A stretch of 64,000 nucleotides of DNA, from NCBI GenBank assembly GCA_965223485.1, contig OZ244993.1:3162001-3226000 (forward strand). The letters are read 5' to 3'. The notes beneath the pieces are model-generated. The model saw only the letters and a program-made list of their open reading frames with translations, did no database searches and was not told where the DNA came from. The stretch is from VXPQ01 sp965223485 (GTDB lineage Bacteria; Bacteroidota; Rhodothermia; Rhodothermales; VXPQ01). Below are positions 24,885 through 34,450 of this stretch, piece after piece (the first letter of the stretch is position 1; the number at the start of each line of letters is the position of its first letter). The translations under genes and the position numbers were made by a program.

Positions 24885-25589
24885 TCATGGCTTTTGGGTT
24901 TCGTCCTCTGCCTTCGCTTCCAACGCTTCCGCCATACGTTCCGATGCTTCCGCATACGCTTCGTGCGCCGTCGCCGCCGCTTCCAACCATTCCGCATGCA
25001 CTTCGTACGCCGCCGCCACTCTTATCCGTGCCGTTCGCACATCGCCTTGTGCGTTCGCCGCACGCTCCCATAAGGAAGCATACCCTCCGTCGGCGTTAGC
25101 CTGCGCTTGCACCATGTTTCCCTCCGCCTTCGTAGCCAGTTCCCGCATCCACGAAGCTATTTCCAGCGCTGCTGAAGCGTCTTCTCGAAGTTCCGCAGCA
25201 TCCTCCCGCGCCTGCGAAGCCACTTCCAGAGCCACCGAAGCCGCTTCCCGATACGTCGAAGCGTATCTCCGTAACTCCGAATTATTTTCCGTCGCGGCAT
25301 CCCCTACTGCTTCCGCCTTCGCTTCCTCTTCCGCTTCCTGTGCTTCCAAAAATGCTTCCAGTTCTTCCGAATCCGCTTCCCGCGCTTCCAACAGGGCTTC
25401 CCGTGCCTTCTCTTCCGCTGCCCGAGCTTCCGACAACGCTTCCACCGCCACCGTTGCCACTTCCTGCAACTCCGAAGAGTCTTCCCTCGCTGTTGAAGCG
25501 TATTCCCGCCATAGTGAGAATAGGGATAGCGAAATGAATAGGACCGCAAGCACCGTGCAAGCCGCAGCGATCAGGGATCGGGATTTCAT
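24885..25589 (-). CDS. Membrane-anchored Ala/Glu-rich coiled-coil protein
   Basis: The 234-residue protein starts with a single hydrophobic segment (about residues 7-28, IAAACTVLAVLFISLSLFSLW). The rest is almost wholly Ala, Glu, Arg and Ser with heptad-like spacing and no Gly or Pro breaks until about residue 170, so a long helical coiled coil outside the inner membrane is likely. No enzymatic motif is visible. The DNA is a low-complexity run of GCTTCC-like units on the plus strand, suggesting growth by slippage. It lies 30 bases ahead of the truncated Uma2 gene on the same strand. Function is unknown; a structural or spacer role is possible. Confidence 0.6.
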   Translation of the reverse strand: MKSRSLIAAACTVLAVLFISLSLFSLWREYASTAREDSSELQEVATVAVEALSEARAAEEKAREALLEAREADSEELEAFLEAQEAEEEAKAEAVGDAATENNSELRRYASTYREAASVALEVASQAREDAAELREDASAALEIASWMRELATKAEGNMVQAQANADGGYASLWERAANAQGDVRTARIRVAAAYEVHAEWLEAAATAHEAYAEASERMAEALEAKAEDETQKP

Positions 25590-25820
25590 GGCTTTCTCGT
25601 TGGAAATTACAATGAAAGGCTAACGGGGGTCTGTTACTGGACACCAGCGCTTCGCAGGGAAAAAGCTTTCCTGCCATCCCATCTACTACGCGGCCCGTTT
25701 GTTCCTGTGCATCGAGGGTGAGCCGGGTTCGTTCAATATAGAAATTCCCCATGACCGCAAAGCAGTTTCGAGCCGAATATCGCGGAGAAGCGCCAGCATC
25801 GCGTAGCGCGCGGCTAACGC
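25590..25820. other. Intergenic region without a recognised gene
   Basis: Open frames cross it on the minus strand, but none has a recognisable domain or start. It may contain the promoter of the coiled-coil gene. I see no repeat or RNA gene. Confidence 0.4.
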
Positions 25821-26075
25821 CTAACCCCCTGGCGCCATCCAAAAAGCCATAAGGAAAGGATACTCGCGCTGCACCCTCCACTTGAGCCAAATCACCCCCA
25901 ACACAATGGCAAAGAAGAATGCGCCTATGCACGTCCATAGAAGGGTATTATCGTCACGCAGCAATATCCCCGCGAACGCCATCAGGCCGACTACATCAAG
26001 CCAACTGACGCGAACTCTCCAGTCCATGAGGGGAGCCTTAAGGTCCCTCATCCCCCATTTTACGAGAATCTCCAT
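25821..26075 (-). CDS. Small two-helix membrane protein
   Basis: The 84-residue product (ATG at 26075; TTG 26084 and GTG 26081 are alternative starts overlapping the upstream stop) has two hydrophobic segments, around SWLDVVGLMAFAGILL and LWTCIGAFFFAIVLGVIWL. They are separated by a short polar loop. A polar N-terminus (KWGMRDLKAPLMDW) precedes them. No family is recognised. It directly follows the outer-membrane-type gene with overlap or near overlap and so is probably cotranscribed with it. Confidence 0.5.
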   Translation of the reverse strand: MEILVKWGMRDLKAPLMDWRVRVSWLDVVGLMAFAGILLRDDNTLLWTCIGAFFFAIVLGVIWLKWRVQREYPFLMAFWMAPGG

Positions 26076-26077
26076 AA

Positions 26078-26659
26078 TCACCAAAACCTCAACACCCAGC
26101 CCATACTATAATAATAATCGAGGTCGATATCGCTACGCCACCTGTAGTTAACACCGATCGAAAGGTTGAAGGCGTGCTTTCCCGTATTCGGGAACGTCCT
26201 CCCCATTTCCAGACTGGACACGAATACCTTGCAGGGATCGGAGGCTATACATTCCTCCCCATCGCTGCCCGGTTCGGTTTCCCTGAACTCCACGCCATGC
26301 AACGAGGCGAAGTATATGGACGACCCCGGCGGCTTGGGCATAAGATACTTCACCCCCAATTGAAGCCCCTTATCGGCATAGCCATCGTACATATACGCAG
26401 CGAATGCCACACCGAGGCGATGGCGATTTTCTATGCCCGGATGACGCCTGTTTTCCCTGCTCGCGATATATGAGGTGACCGTACCGGAGAATCCGAGATA
26501 CGGGTAGACATCCGTTGCAGCTATCTCCGGCACATTGTTCTTGACGCCCCCGAGCCCGGATACCTGCAAATCAAGCCGGTTCACTCCATACAACTCCTGG
26601 CCCTGTGCACAGGGAATCGTCAGGAACAGCAATACAGGCAATATGAACAGGCGTTTCAT
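26078..26659 (-). CDS. Exported protein of outer-membrane beta-barrel type
   Basis: From the ATG at 26659 the 193-residue protein has a clean signal peptide (KRLFILPVLLFLTIPCAQGQ). Alternating polar/hydrophobic strands rich in Tyr and Gly follow (YPYLGFSGTVTSYIA, RLGVAFAAYMYDGYADKGLQLGVKYLM, AFNLSIGVNYRW). The chain ends in aromatic residues (MGWVLRFW), as do outer-membrane beta-barrels that need a C-terminal aromatic. About eight strands are likely. Function unknown. I moved the start from an upstream frame because the signal peptide begins at this Met. It sits downstream of the thiolase gene and upstream of a small membrane protein on the same strand. Confidence 0.68.
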   Translation of the reverse strand: MKRLFILPVLLFLTIPCAQGQELYGVNRLDLQVSGLGGVKNNVPEIAATDVYPYLGFSGTVTSYIASRENRRHPGIENRHRLGVAFAAYMYDGYADKGLQLGVKYLMPKPPGSSIYFASLHGVEFRETEPGSDGEECIASDPCKVFVSSLEMGRTFPNTGKHAFNLSIGVNYRWRSDIDLDYYYSMGWVLRFW

Positions 26660-26727
26660 GGCGCGGGGAACAGCAGTTTCGACGGCTTGGGCGCAAGCGG
26701 AAATATACTGCATCCGGAGGTTCTGCA

Positions 26728-27918
26728 CTATGCCGCTTCCAGCGCCACCGCGGTGCCCCCTCCCATTCCGTGGCAGATGGCGGCCACGCCGGTCCGTTCG
26801 CCGCGCCGGCGCAGAGCGTGAAGCAATGTGGTCACGATACGCGCGCCGGAAGCCCCGATCGGGTGACCGAGCGCAACGGCCCCGCCCTGCACGTTGATCC
26901 GCTCCATGGGAATATCCAGCATCCGGCTGAAGAGCAGATTGTTGAGCGCGAACGCCTCGTTGTTCTCGAACAGATCCACATCCGCAAGCGTCCGCCCCGC
27001 CTTTTCAAGGACGCACCGCACGGCAGGGATGGGCGCCTCGGGAAACCGCCACGACGCACCGGCCGACCAGGCCGAACCGATCAGGCGGGCCATGGGCGCG
27101 AGTCCATGCGCGGCAACGGCCTCCCCCGAAGCGATAACCAGCGCCGCAGCGCCGTCGCTGATCTGGCTGCTGTTGCCCGCCGTAAACACCCCGTCCTTCC
27201 GGAACGCCGGGCGCAGCCCAGCCAGCTTCTCCACCGACGTGTCCGGGCGAATACCCTCGTCCGCATCCACAACAATAGACTTTCCCTTGACGAGGCGTTC
27301 GACGGGAACGATCTCTTCCGCAAAGAACCCCTGCTCGCGGGCCTCGGCGGCGTGCCGGTGCGAAAGCACGGCCAGTTTGTCCAGGTCGCGGCGCGTGACG
27401 CCGTGCTCCGCCGCAAGCCGTTCCGCCTGCTCGCCCATCGCCTCCCCGCTTATGGGGTCCGTCAGGCCATCGCGCAACATTATATCGACCAGCGGTTCGC
27501 CCCCATCAGGCAGCAGGCCATAGCCCCAGCGCGCGCGGGAGGACATGAAAAACCCCGCCCCGGACATCGACTCGACGCCGCCGCACAACGCAATCTCCGC
27601 CTCGCCCGCCTTGATGAAAGCCGCAGCCGTCATCAGGCTCATCATACCGGAAGAACATACCATGTCGAGCGCGAACCCGTCCACGGCGTCCGGTATGCCG
27701 GCCTGCACGGCCGCCTGGCGCGGAATGAGTTGCCCATGCCCGGCCCGCAGCACATTGCCGAACGCATAGAAGTCCAGCGCCTCCCCGGGGACATGCGCCC
27801 GTTCGAGCGCAGCCCGCATCGCGGGCGCGGCCAGATCGGCCGGGGAACGGTCTTTCAGCGCCCCGCCGAAACGTCCGATAGGCGTTCGAGCGGCGGAAAC
27901 GATATATACGTCACGCAT
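26728..27918 (-). CDS. Thiolase (acetyl-CoA C-acyltransferase)
   Basis: The 396-residue protein has typical length and all thiolase landmarks: VSAARTPIGRFGGAL, the nucleophilic Cys88 in DMVCSSGM, GGVESMS, the NEAFALN loop, GHPIGASGARI with the catalytic His, and the second catalytic Cys in CHGMGGGTAVAL. It catalyses thiolytic cleavage or condensation of acyl-CoA and acetyl-CoA in the cytoplasm. Whether it is degradative or biosynthetic cannot be decided from sequence alone. It lies 9 bases after the haem-c/LRR gene and on the same strand, so it may be the last gene of that transcript. A direct metabolic link is unclear. Confidence 0.92.
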   Translation of the reverse strand: MRDVYIVSAARTPIGRFGGALKDRSPADLAAPAMRAALERAHVPGEALDFYAFGNVLRAGHGQLIPRQAAVQAGIPDAVDGFALDMVCSSGMMSLMTAAAFIKAGEAEIALCGGVESMSGAGFFMSSRARWGYGLLPDGGEPLVDIMLRDGLTDPISGEAMGEQAERLAAEHGVTRRDLDKLAVLSHRHAAEAREQGFFAEEIVPVERLVKGKSIVVDADEGIRPDTSVEKLAGLRPAFRKDGVFTAGNSSQISDGAAALVIASGEAVAAHGLAPMARLIGSAWSAGASWRFPEAPIPAVRCVLEKAGRTLADVDLFENNEAFALNNLLFSRMLDIPMERINVQGGAVALGHPIGASGARIVTTLLHALRRRGERTGVAAICHGMGGGTAVALEAA

Positions 27919-27927
27919 GGATATTTC

Positions 27928-29430
27928 TCAAGGAGCGCTTGTAGTGTCCTGATCCACAGAGGGCAGCGTCCAACCCAGCACTATTTCCGCGTCGGGCAGG
28001 GCCTGCTGCAATCTTTCGACGCCCTCGGAGGTCACTTCGGTTTCCCACAGGAAGAGCGATCGTAGCGACGGGAGCGTGCTCAAGTGCTGTAAACCGCTGT
28101 CACTGACGCTCGTGTCGTAGAGATTCAGATATTCAAGATACTGTGCATTGGACAGGTGAAAGAGGGCCTCGTCCGAGACGGAGGTGCTTTCCAGGTGCAA
28201 GCGGCTTAGGTGAGGCAGCGTAGCCAGAACAGCCAGTGCGGAATCGCCGACTGCGGTACGCCCCAGATTCAGCCACGCCACCTGCGATGCGATAAGACTT
28301 AGGGCTGTGACCTGCTCGGCGGTCAGGCAGTCGCTCGCCGAAGCGCACCGAACCTGCAAAAAAGGCTCGGTTTCGGCCAGGGGAGCCACGATCAGATGGG
28401 TGGCCCGCGCCGCCTGGATGGCTGTTGAATCTGCAGCGGCGATCTCCAGCGCGAATATTCCTGTCTTGCGTTCGGGCAGCTCAAGCCCTGCAAAGATTTG
28501 CTCTACAAGGGGAGGCTGCGTAGCCTCGGCGACCTTTTGATCGAAGGAGGCGCCCTCGTCGATCCACCACCGGATCAACGTCGCCTCGGCAACGGTGAGC
28601 GGTGGCTTGCCTTCGGGCGGCATATGATCTTCATGATCGGGAGGAAGCAGGATCCGCCGCATGATTTCACTTTCGGAGGAGCGCCCCGCGACAAGGATGG
28701 GTCCGTCATCCCCTCCTTCCTCAATGCCTTCCGGCGTATCCAGTGCAAGCTGACCCCGCTGCTGATCCGCATTGTGACAGCTGACGCACCGACTGTCGAA
28801 AATGGGTTGGACAAGATCGGAATAGACCCCTGCGTCTTCGGCCGTAGCCAGACGGAGGACCCAGCCCTGCGCAGGCGAACCCAGGCCCAGCACACTTCTG
28901 AATGCCTGCGGCATGTAGCGCGTCAGATATCCGGAGCCGTGTGTCAGCACGCTACCCAGGTGCCCGCCGACCGCCACGAAGCTGCACAGTACGACAAGTA
29001 CGCCGACATAAACGCGGTGGATCGCCGTTCCGGGGTGGCCTTCAAGCAGGCGAACGCCGTAGGCTATAAAGGAAAGAATCGCTATCCCGATCCCCAGGCG
29101 CTTGTGCCAGAAGAGCGTGTCCGCTTCGTAGCCGGGGGCCATTTCCAGATAAAGGCCGGCAAGGACCGCTGCGACGGCCCCCGCAGCGCCCGCCAGCAAA
29201 AGCAGCTTGATCGTGGAGGAAAAATGTCCGAAGCGGGGTTTGCGAGCAAGCGCTTCCAGCAGGACGGCCAAAAGGAGCAGTCCGATCGGAAAATGCACGA
29301 TCATCGAATGAAAGCGACCGATGAACAGGGCTGCGTTCGGCGGATCGGAAGGGTTGATAAAAACCCGAAAGAGCAGGCCGAGCCCAATGATTCCAAACGG
29401 AGCGATCCGCCAATACGTGGCTTTTTTCAT
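27928..29430 (-). CDS. Membrane haem-c protein with DUF2231-like helices and leucine-rich repeats
   Basis: From the ATG at 29430 the protein has 500 residues. Residues about 1-165 form several membrane helices of the DUF2231 type (FHSMIVHFPIGLLLLAVLLEAL, then IKLLLLAGAAGAVAAVLAGLY and two more). A PSCyt1 cytochrome domain follows with the haem motif CVSCH (DSRCVSCHNADQQRG) and HMPPEGKPPLT. The C-terminal 150 residues are leucine-rich repeats (LSRLHLESTSVSDEALFHL, LEYLNLYDTSVSDSGLQHL). It is likely anchored in the inner membrane with haem and LRR in the periplasm. Such proteins accompany DUF1501/DUF1553 genes, as here. The electron partner and substrate are unknown. The start was moved from an upstream frame to MKKATYWRIAPFG. 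Confidence 0.8.
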   Translation of the reverse strand: MKKATYWRIAPFGIIGLGLLFRVFINPSDPPNAALFIGRFHSMIVHFPIGLLLLAVLLEALARKPRFGHFSSTIKLLLLAGAAGAVAAVLAGLYLEMAPGYEADTLFWHKRLGIGIAILSFIAYGVRLLEGHPGTAIHRVYVGVLVVLCSFVAVGGHLGSVLTHGSGYLTRYMPQAFRSVLGLGSPAQGWVLRLATAEDAGVYSDLVQPIFDSRCVSCHNADQQRGQLALDTPEGIEEGGDDGPILVAGRSSESEIMRRILLPPDHEDHMPPEGKPPLTVAEATLIRWWIDEGASFDQKVAEATQPPLVEQIFAGLELPERKTGIFALEIAAADSTAIQAARATHLIVAPLAETEPFLQVRCASASDCLTAEQVTALSLIASQVAWLNLGRTAVGDSALAVLATLPHLSRLHLESTSVSDEALFHLSNAQYLEYLNLYDTSVSDSGLQHLSTLPSLRSLFLWETEVTSEGVERLQQALPDAEIVLGWTLPSVDQDTTSAP

Positions 29431-29529
29431 TGGGGAATGATTTGTTCTACCGCAGATTCGTTCTACCGCATGTCCGTGCAATCCGTCAGGCGGACCGGCG
29501 CCCCTAAAAACGATACGTGCGGCGTTCGA

Positions 29530-30987
29530 TCAGGTCAGAATATCCCGGACTACATGGCCGTGAACGTCCGTCAGACGATAGCGCCTGCCCTGGCGCCGGA
29601 AAGTAAAACGTTCGTGGTCAATGCCCAGAAGGTGCAGCAGGGTCGCCTGGAAGTCATGCACATGCACAGGATCGTATGCAATGTTGTACCCGAAATCATC
29701 GGTCTGGCCGAATGAAAAGCCCTTTTTGATTCCGCCCCCGGCCATCCAGATGGTAAAGCATCTCGGATGGTGGTCACGGCCGTAATTGTCCATCGTGAGT
29801 TTGCCCTGCGAGTAATTAGTACGCCCGAACTCGCCGCCCCAGATGACCAGCGTATCGTCGAGCAGGCCGCGTTGTTTGAGATCCATCACCAGGGCTGCCG
29901 AGGGTTGATCCGTGTCTTTGGCCAGCACGCTTATTTCGCGGGGAAGGTTGGCGTGCTGGTCCCATCCCTGGTGGTAGAGCTGGATAAAGCGCACGTCACG
30001 CTCGGCCAGACGACGCGCCAGAAGGCAGTTGGCCGCAAACGTTCCGGGCACGCGGGCCGCTTCGCCGTAGAGGTCGAAAACATGGTCGGGCTCTTCGGAA
30101 ACATCCATCGTGACGGGGACCGAGGTCTGCATCCGGTAGGCCATTTCGTATTGGGCGATACGCGAGTTGATCTCCGGGTCCATCACGCGTTCATGCTGGC
30201 GCTGGTGCAATTCGCGCAGATTGTCAAGCATGCGGCGCCGGGTGGTATGCTTTATTCCAGGCGGGTTGTTCAGGTACAACACCGGATCCTTTCCCGATCG
30301 GAACTGCACGCCCTGATGCAGCGAGGGTAGAAAACCATTTCCCCAGAGGCGGGAGTACAAGGGCTGGTCGAAGTCGTTGCTGCGCGAAAGCAGCACGCAG
30401 AAGGTAGGCAGGTTGGAATTTTCGGACCCGAGGCCGTAGCTCAGCCAGGAACCGATGGATGGGCGGCCTGTCTGCTGGGATCCCGTCTGAAAAAACGTGA
30501 TGGCGGGGTCGTGGTTTATGGCCTCGGTATACATCGAGTTGATGAAACAGAGCTCGTCGACGATCTGCGCGGTGTATGGCAGTAACTCGCTGATCATGCG
30601 GTGGCTTTTACCATGGGGAGAAAAGCTGAAGCGCGAGCCCGCCAGCGGGAAAGATTTTTGATAGGCTGTCATGCCAGTGAGGCGTTGCCCCTTGCGTACC
30701 GACTCGGGAAGCTGCTCGCCATTCATTTCGGCTAACGTCGGCTTGTAATCGAACAAGTCGAGATGGGAAGGGCCTCCGCTTTGAAACAGGTAGATGATCC
30801 GCCGGACCCTGGGCGTGAAGTGGGGGTTGATCAGGATGCCCCCCATGGGATCGTCCGGATCGGGACGCGCCATCGCGGGCCAGGGGTTCAGCATGGTCGC
30901 CAGGGCGACCGAGCCGATACCCAGGCTCGTGCGGGACAAAAAATGCCGACGGGTGCAGTTGTATTTCAGGTCGCAAAGTTCGTTCAT
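29530..30987 (-). CDS. DUF1501 family exported protein (Tat signal), copy 1
   Basis: The 485-residue protein begins with a twin-arginine signal (CTRRHFLSRTSLGIGSVALA) and matches DUF1501, an alkaline-phosphatase/sulfatase-superfamily fold. Segments include YLFQSGGPSHLDLFDYKP, TGSQQTGRPSIGSWLSYGLGSEN, ERDVRFIQLYHQGWDQHANL, VIWGGEFGRTNYSQGK, GRDHHPRCFTIWMAGGGIKKG and HLLGIDHERFTFR, with metal-ligand-like Asp/His. Export in folded form by Tat suggests a bound cofactor or metal. DUF1501 genes are nearly always next to PSCyt/DUF1549/DUF1553 genes, as here (the cytochrome gene ends 35 bases upstream). The biochemical activity is not known. Confidence 0.88.
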   Translation of the reverse strand: MNELCDLKYNCTRRHFLSRTSLGIGSVALATMLNPWPAMARPDPDDPMGGILINPHFTPRVRRIIYLFQSGGPSHLDLFDYKPTLAEMNGEQLPESVRKGQRLTGMTAYQKSFPLAGSRFSFSPHGKSHRMISELLPYTAQIVDELCFINSMYTEAINHDPAITFFQTGSQQTGRPSIGSWLSYGLGSENSNLPTFCVLLSRSNDFDQPLYSRLWGNGFLPSLHQGVQFRSGKDPVLYLNNPPGIKHTTRRRMLDNLRELHQRQHERVMDPEINSRIAQYEMAYRMQTSVPVTMDVSEEPDHVFDLYGEAARVPGTFAANCLLARRLAERDVRFIQLYHQGWDQHANLPREISVLAKDTDQPSAALVMDLKQRGLLDDTLVIWGGEFGRTNYSQGKLTMDNYGRDHHPRCFTIWMAGGGIKKGFSFGQTDDFGYNIAYDPVHVHDFQATLLHLLGIDHERFTFRRQGRRYRLTDVHGHVVRDILT

Positions 30988-31022
30988 GGCGCCAGGGGGT
31001 ATACGGCCGCGGGGATCGACCG

Positions 31023-34000
31023 TCAGCGTTTGATGACAGCCTCGTCGAAATTCATCATGGTGTTGGCGACCACCGTCAAGGCGGCCAATTGCGCCGGATC
31101 GAAGCGTTCGTCGCGTGGATATTCGCCGACGCTCAGCAGATCGAGCGCACTTCTGCGGTCGGTTTCAAAGGCGTTCAGTTCCTCTTCATACAGCCCGGCG
31201 AGCAGCTCCACCTCTTCGTCGTCGGGCAGGCGGCTGGTGAGGAGTCGATAGCCCAGAGCGATTTGCGCTCGCGCGCCGCCCTGCTCTTCGCGCAGCAGAC
31301 GTTCGGCCAGCAGGCGGGAGGCCTCGACATACTGGGGGTCGTTAAGCAGCACCAGCGCCTGCAGGGGAGTACTCGTGCTTTGCCGGCGGACGGTGCAAAA
31401 ATTGCGCTCCGACATGTCGAAATTCATCATCGACGGCGGAGGCGTCGTTCGCTTCCAGATCGTGTACATGCTGCGCCTATACAAATTATCCCCCTGATCC
31501 TGCTTGTATTCCGTCGCGTTACGCGTGGCCAACTCTTTCCACAGACCCTCCGGCTGGTAGGGTTTAACGGGAGGGCCTCCGATTTCGTCAACAAGCAGGC
31601 CGCTCGCAGCCAGGGCGTGATCCCGTATCATCTCGGCGGGCATTCTGTAGCTGGGCCCTCGCGCCAGCAGGGTATTATCCGGGTCTTTTTCGAGAAGGGC
31701 CGGACCGGCTATGGAACGCTGCCGGTACGCAGCGGAGGTGACAATCAGTTTTTGCAGGGCCTTGACATCCCAATCCATGTCCACAAACGTGGTCGCAAGC
31801 CAGTCGAGGAGTTCGGGATGGGTGGGCAGCGCGCCCTGGCTGCCGAAGTCGTCGGGGGTAGACACCAGTCCGTTCCCGAAATACATCTGCCAGTACCGGT
31901 TCACGGTCACCCGGGCGAATAGAGGATTGCCTGGATTCAGCAGCCACTCGGCAAGGCCCATGCGGTTTGGGGGAAGGTCTTCCGGAAACGACATGATGGA
32001 GACCGGCGTGGCGCGCTCCACACGCTGCGCAGGCGCGTCGTACTGCCCGCGCTCCAGAATGTAGGTGGGGCGCGGTTCAGGCAAATCCCGCATCGCCATC
32101 ACCTCAGGCAGCAGGGACATGATTTCGTTTTCCTTGCCTCTTACCTCGGTCAACGCGGCGAAATCTTCTGCATACTCCGGCGCCACGGCGGTGACATAGT
32201 GATCGCGGAGGGCTGTACGCTGGGCGTCGGTACGGTTTGCCGCAGGCGTGTCCAGCATGGCGTCCAGCATGTCCGCCGCGCCATTCACGGCAGCGACCTC
32301 CAGGGCCGTCAGACGCCGATCGTAGACGCGAAATTCATCGACGGCGACACTATCCAGCTTGGGATCGGCAGGCCCCAGATAGCCTATGCGCAAGTTGCCT
32401 GCCTGAACCGGATCGGTCGGCTCCCCTGTGGTCTGATTGATGGTGAAAAGGGTGCTTTGCTTCAGGTTGTCTACCTTCACTACAGAGGACATGCGCTCGC
32501 CATTCAGGTAGAGCGCAAGGCCTCGCGCGCGGCTGGACCCATCGTATGTCATCACGATATGGTTCCATCCGTCCGCGGAAACCGTGTCAAGAGATTTGAT
32601 CTGAATAGCATTATCAGGGAATACGCGGTTGAAGCTGGCTGAAACCGTGCCGTCTTCCTCCAGGATACAGAGATATCCCTGGCGTCCGTTAAAGAGCCCC
32701 ATAGTCTTGGTAAAGAGCGGTCCTGACACGTTTTCCCCGATGATCCTGAACCACAGGCTGACGCTGAAGGGCTCGTTGCGCTCGAAGTAGTAGATGTTTG
32801 CTCCCATGTCCAACTGGCCATCGCCTTGCAGCACCAGCGCCGAATCGAAGCGGCCCGGCTCGGACACAGGAAGCTTATCTATATCCCCGGTAAAAAGACC
32901 GGGTTTATCCGGGTCGGCGCGGTTTTCCAGATGGAAAGTCTCGTCTCCGTTGTCGTTTACTCTTTTCTCGAAGCGCTCGAGAGGGTAGTAGCCGACGAGT
33001 CCTTTGGGCGTGACCTGCCGCAAACCGGACTCGAAATCGGCCAACCAGCGGTTGAAGCCTTCGTCGAAAGCCGGATTGTCTATGGCCGTTTTCTCTTCAT
33101 AGGCCGCGATCTGCGCGCGCAGCGGAGCGAGTTTTTCTTGCGCCTCGTCGTCTACCAGAATGACGGTAGGACTTGCCACGCCGGAGTATGGAGAAGTGCC
33201 GTATTCGTTTACGCTGTTAAAGAAGTCGAAAAGCTGGTAGTATTCCTTTTGGCTGATGGGATCGAATTTGTGGTCGTGGCAGCGCGCGCATTCCATGGTC
33301 AGTCCCAGGAATGCTTTTCCGAAGGTGTTGGTGCGGTCGGCTACGTAGTCGACGCGATACTCTTCGGGGACGATGCCGCCTTCCTGACTCTGCAGGTGGT
33401 TGCGGTTAAAGCCGGTAGCCAGGCGCTGCTCAATGGTCGGATCAGGCAATAGATCTCCTGCAAGTTGCCAGGACACGAAGTCGTCGAATGCCAGATTTTC
33501 GTTGAAGGCCTCGATGACCCAGTCCCGCCAGGGCCACATACTGCGCAAACCGTCGTCCTGATAGCCATGGCTGTCGGCATAACGGGCCACATCCAGCCAT
33601 TCTGTGGCCATACGTTCCCCGTAGGCCGGCGAAGCCAGCAGGCGGTCCACCACTTTTTCGTAGGCGTCCTCGCCGGTGTCGGCCAGAAAAGCATCGATTT
33701 CTTCGAGAGCAGGAGGCAGCCCGGTCAGATCGAAGGTCACGCGGCGAATCAGGGTTTCCTTCGCAGCCGCCGCCGAGGGGCTCAACCCTTCTCGTTCCAG
33801 GCGATCGAGGATAAAATAATCGATGCCGTTGCGGGCCCGGGACGGCTCGTCGATTGCGGGCAGTTCCGGCTTGACGGGCGGGATAAGCGACCAGTGCGGT
33901 TTGTATTCGGCGCCTTGTTCGATCCATTTGAAGATCATGGCGGCTTCTTCCGGCGTGACATGCAGGTTGGATTCCGCCGGCGGCATCCTGTAGTCCGGGT

Positions 34001-34316
34001 CATCGGAACTCAGGCGATGAAAAACCTCGCTCTTTCTCAGACTGCTGGGCACAAGAGCGAATTTGCGGCGGCTTTCGCTGAGACGCACAAAGGCGCCGTC
34101 CTCGGTGTCGAGCCTGAAATTCGTCTTACGGGCGTTGTCGTCGGGTCCGTGGCACGGGAAACATCGATCGGAAAAGATGGGCTTTACATGGAAATTGAAA
34201 TCGACCTGCTCCGGCAGTTTGTCCTCACTGTCGGCTATCTCAGCGGGCATACCAGGCCCACACCCGGCCAGATAAAAGAAACTCAGAAGCAGTGTAACCC
34301 GGAGAAGCGTGGACAT
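31023..34316 (-). CDS. PSCyt1-DUF1549-LamG-DUF1553 haem-c lipoprotein, copy 1
   Basis: The 1097-residue protein starts at the ATG at 34316 with a lipoprotein signal (LLLSFFYLAGC). It carries the PSCyt1 haem motif CFPCH (FSDRCFPCHGPDDNARK) and then DUF1549 (EWLDVARYADSHGYQDDG, WQLAGDLLPDP, CARCHDHKFDPIS, a second CxxCH). A LamG-like lectin module follows (about residues 540-720; SVSLWFRIIGENVSG, NHIVMTYDGSS), and DUF1553 completes the chain (NRYWQMYFGNGLV, FGSQGALPTHPELLDWLA). The LamG module suggests glycan binding. It is likely attached to the outer membrane, facing the periplasm or the surface. It forms a pair with the DUF1501 gene downstream. Longer upstream starts lack a signal peptide and are rejected. 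Confidence 0.88.
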   Translation of the reverse strand: MSTLLRVTLLLSFFYLAGCGPGMPAEIADSEDKLPEQVDFNFHVKPIFSDRCFPCHGPDDNARKTNFRLDTEDGAFVRLSESRRKFALVPSSLRKSEVFHRLSSDDPDYRMPPAESNLHVTPEEAAMIFKWIEQGAEYKPHWSLIPPVKPELPAIDEPSRARNGIDYFILDRLEREGLSPSAAAAKETLIRRVTFDLTGLPPALEEIDAFLADTGEDAYEKVVDRLLASPAYGERMATEWLDVARYADSHGYQDDGLRSMWPWRDWVIEAFNENLAFDDFVSWQLAGDLLPDPTIEQRLATGFNRNHLQSQEGGIVPEEYRVDYVADRTNTFGKAFLGLTMECARCHDHKFDPISQKEYYQLFDFFNSVNEYGTSPYSGVASPTVILVDDEAQEKLAPLRAQIAAYEEKTAIDNPAFDEGFNRWLADFESGLRQVTPKGLVGYYPLERFEKRVNDNGDETFHLENRADPDKPGLFTGDIDKLPVSEPGRFDSALVLQGDGQLDMGANIYYFERNEPFSVSLWFRIIGENVSGPLFTKTMGLFNGRQGYLCILEEDGTVSASFNRVFPDNAIQIKSLDTVSADGWNHIVMTYDGSSRARGLALYLNGERMSSVVKVDNLKQSTLFTINQTTGEPTDPVQAGNLRIGYLGPADPKLDSVAVDEFRVYDRRLTALEVAAVNGAADMLDAMLDTPAANRTDAQRTALRDHYVTAVAPEYAEDFAALTEVRGKENEIMSLLPEVMAMRDLPEPRPTYILERGQYDAPAQRVERATPVSIMSFPEDLPPNRMGLAEWLLNPGNPLFARVTVNRYWQMYFGNGLVSTPDDFGSQGALPTHPELLDWLATTFVDMDWDVKALQKLIVTSAAYRQRSIAGPALLEKDPDNTLLARGPSYRMPAEMIRDHALAASGLLVDEIGGPPVKPYQPEGLWKELATRNATEYKQDQGDNLYRRSMYTIWKRTTPPPSMMNFDMSERNFCTVRRQSTSTPLQALVLLNDPQYVEASRLLAERLLREEQGGARAQIALGYRLLTSRLPDDEEVELLAGLYEEELNAFETDRRSALDLLSVGEYPRDERFDPAQLAALTVVANTMMNFDEAVIKR

Positions 34317-34450
34317 GCGGGAGGACGAGCGTTTACCATTTATAGGTGGACAATATAGGAAATGCGGGCGTTCCATGAAGCATATTTGAAAGGATTCGAA
34401 AGCCACGCACATCCCTGACGAGCCGGAGTGGTTCGGGCGCCTAAAGGCTC

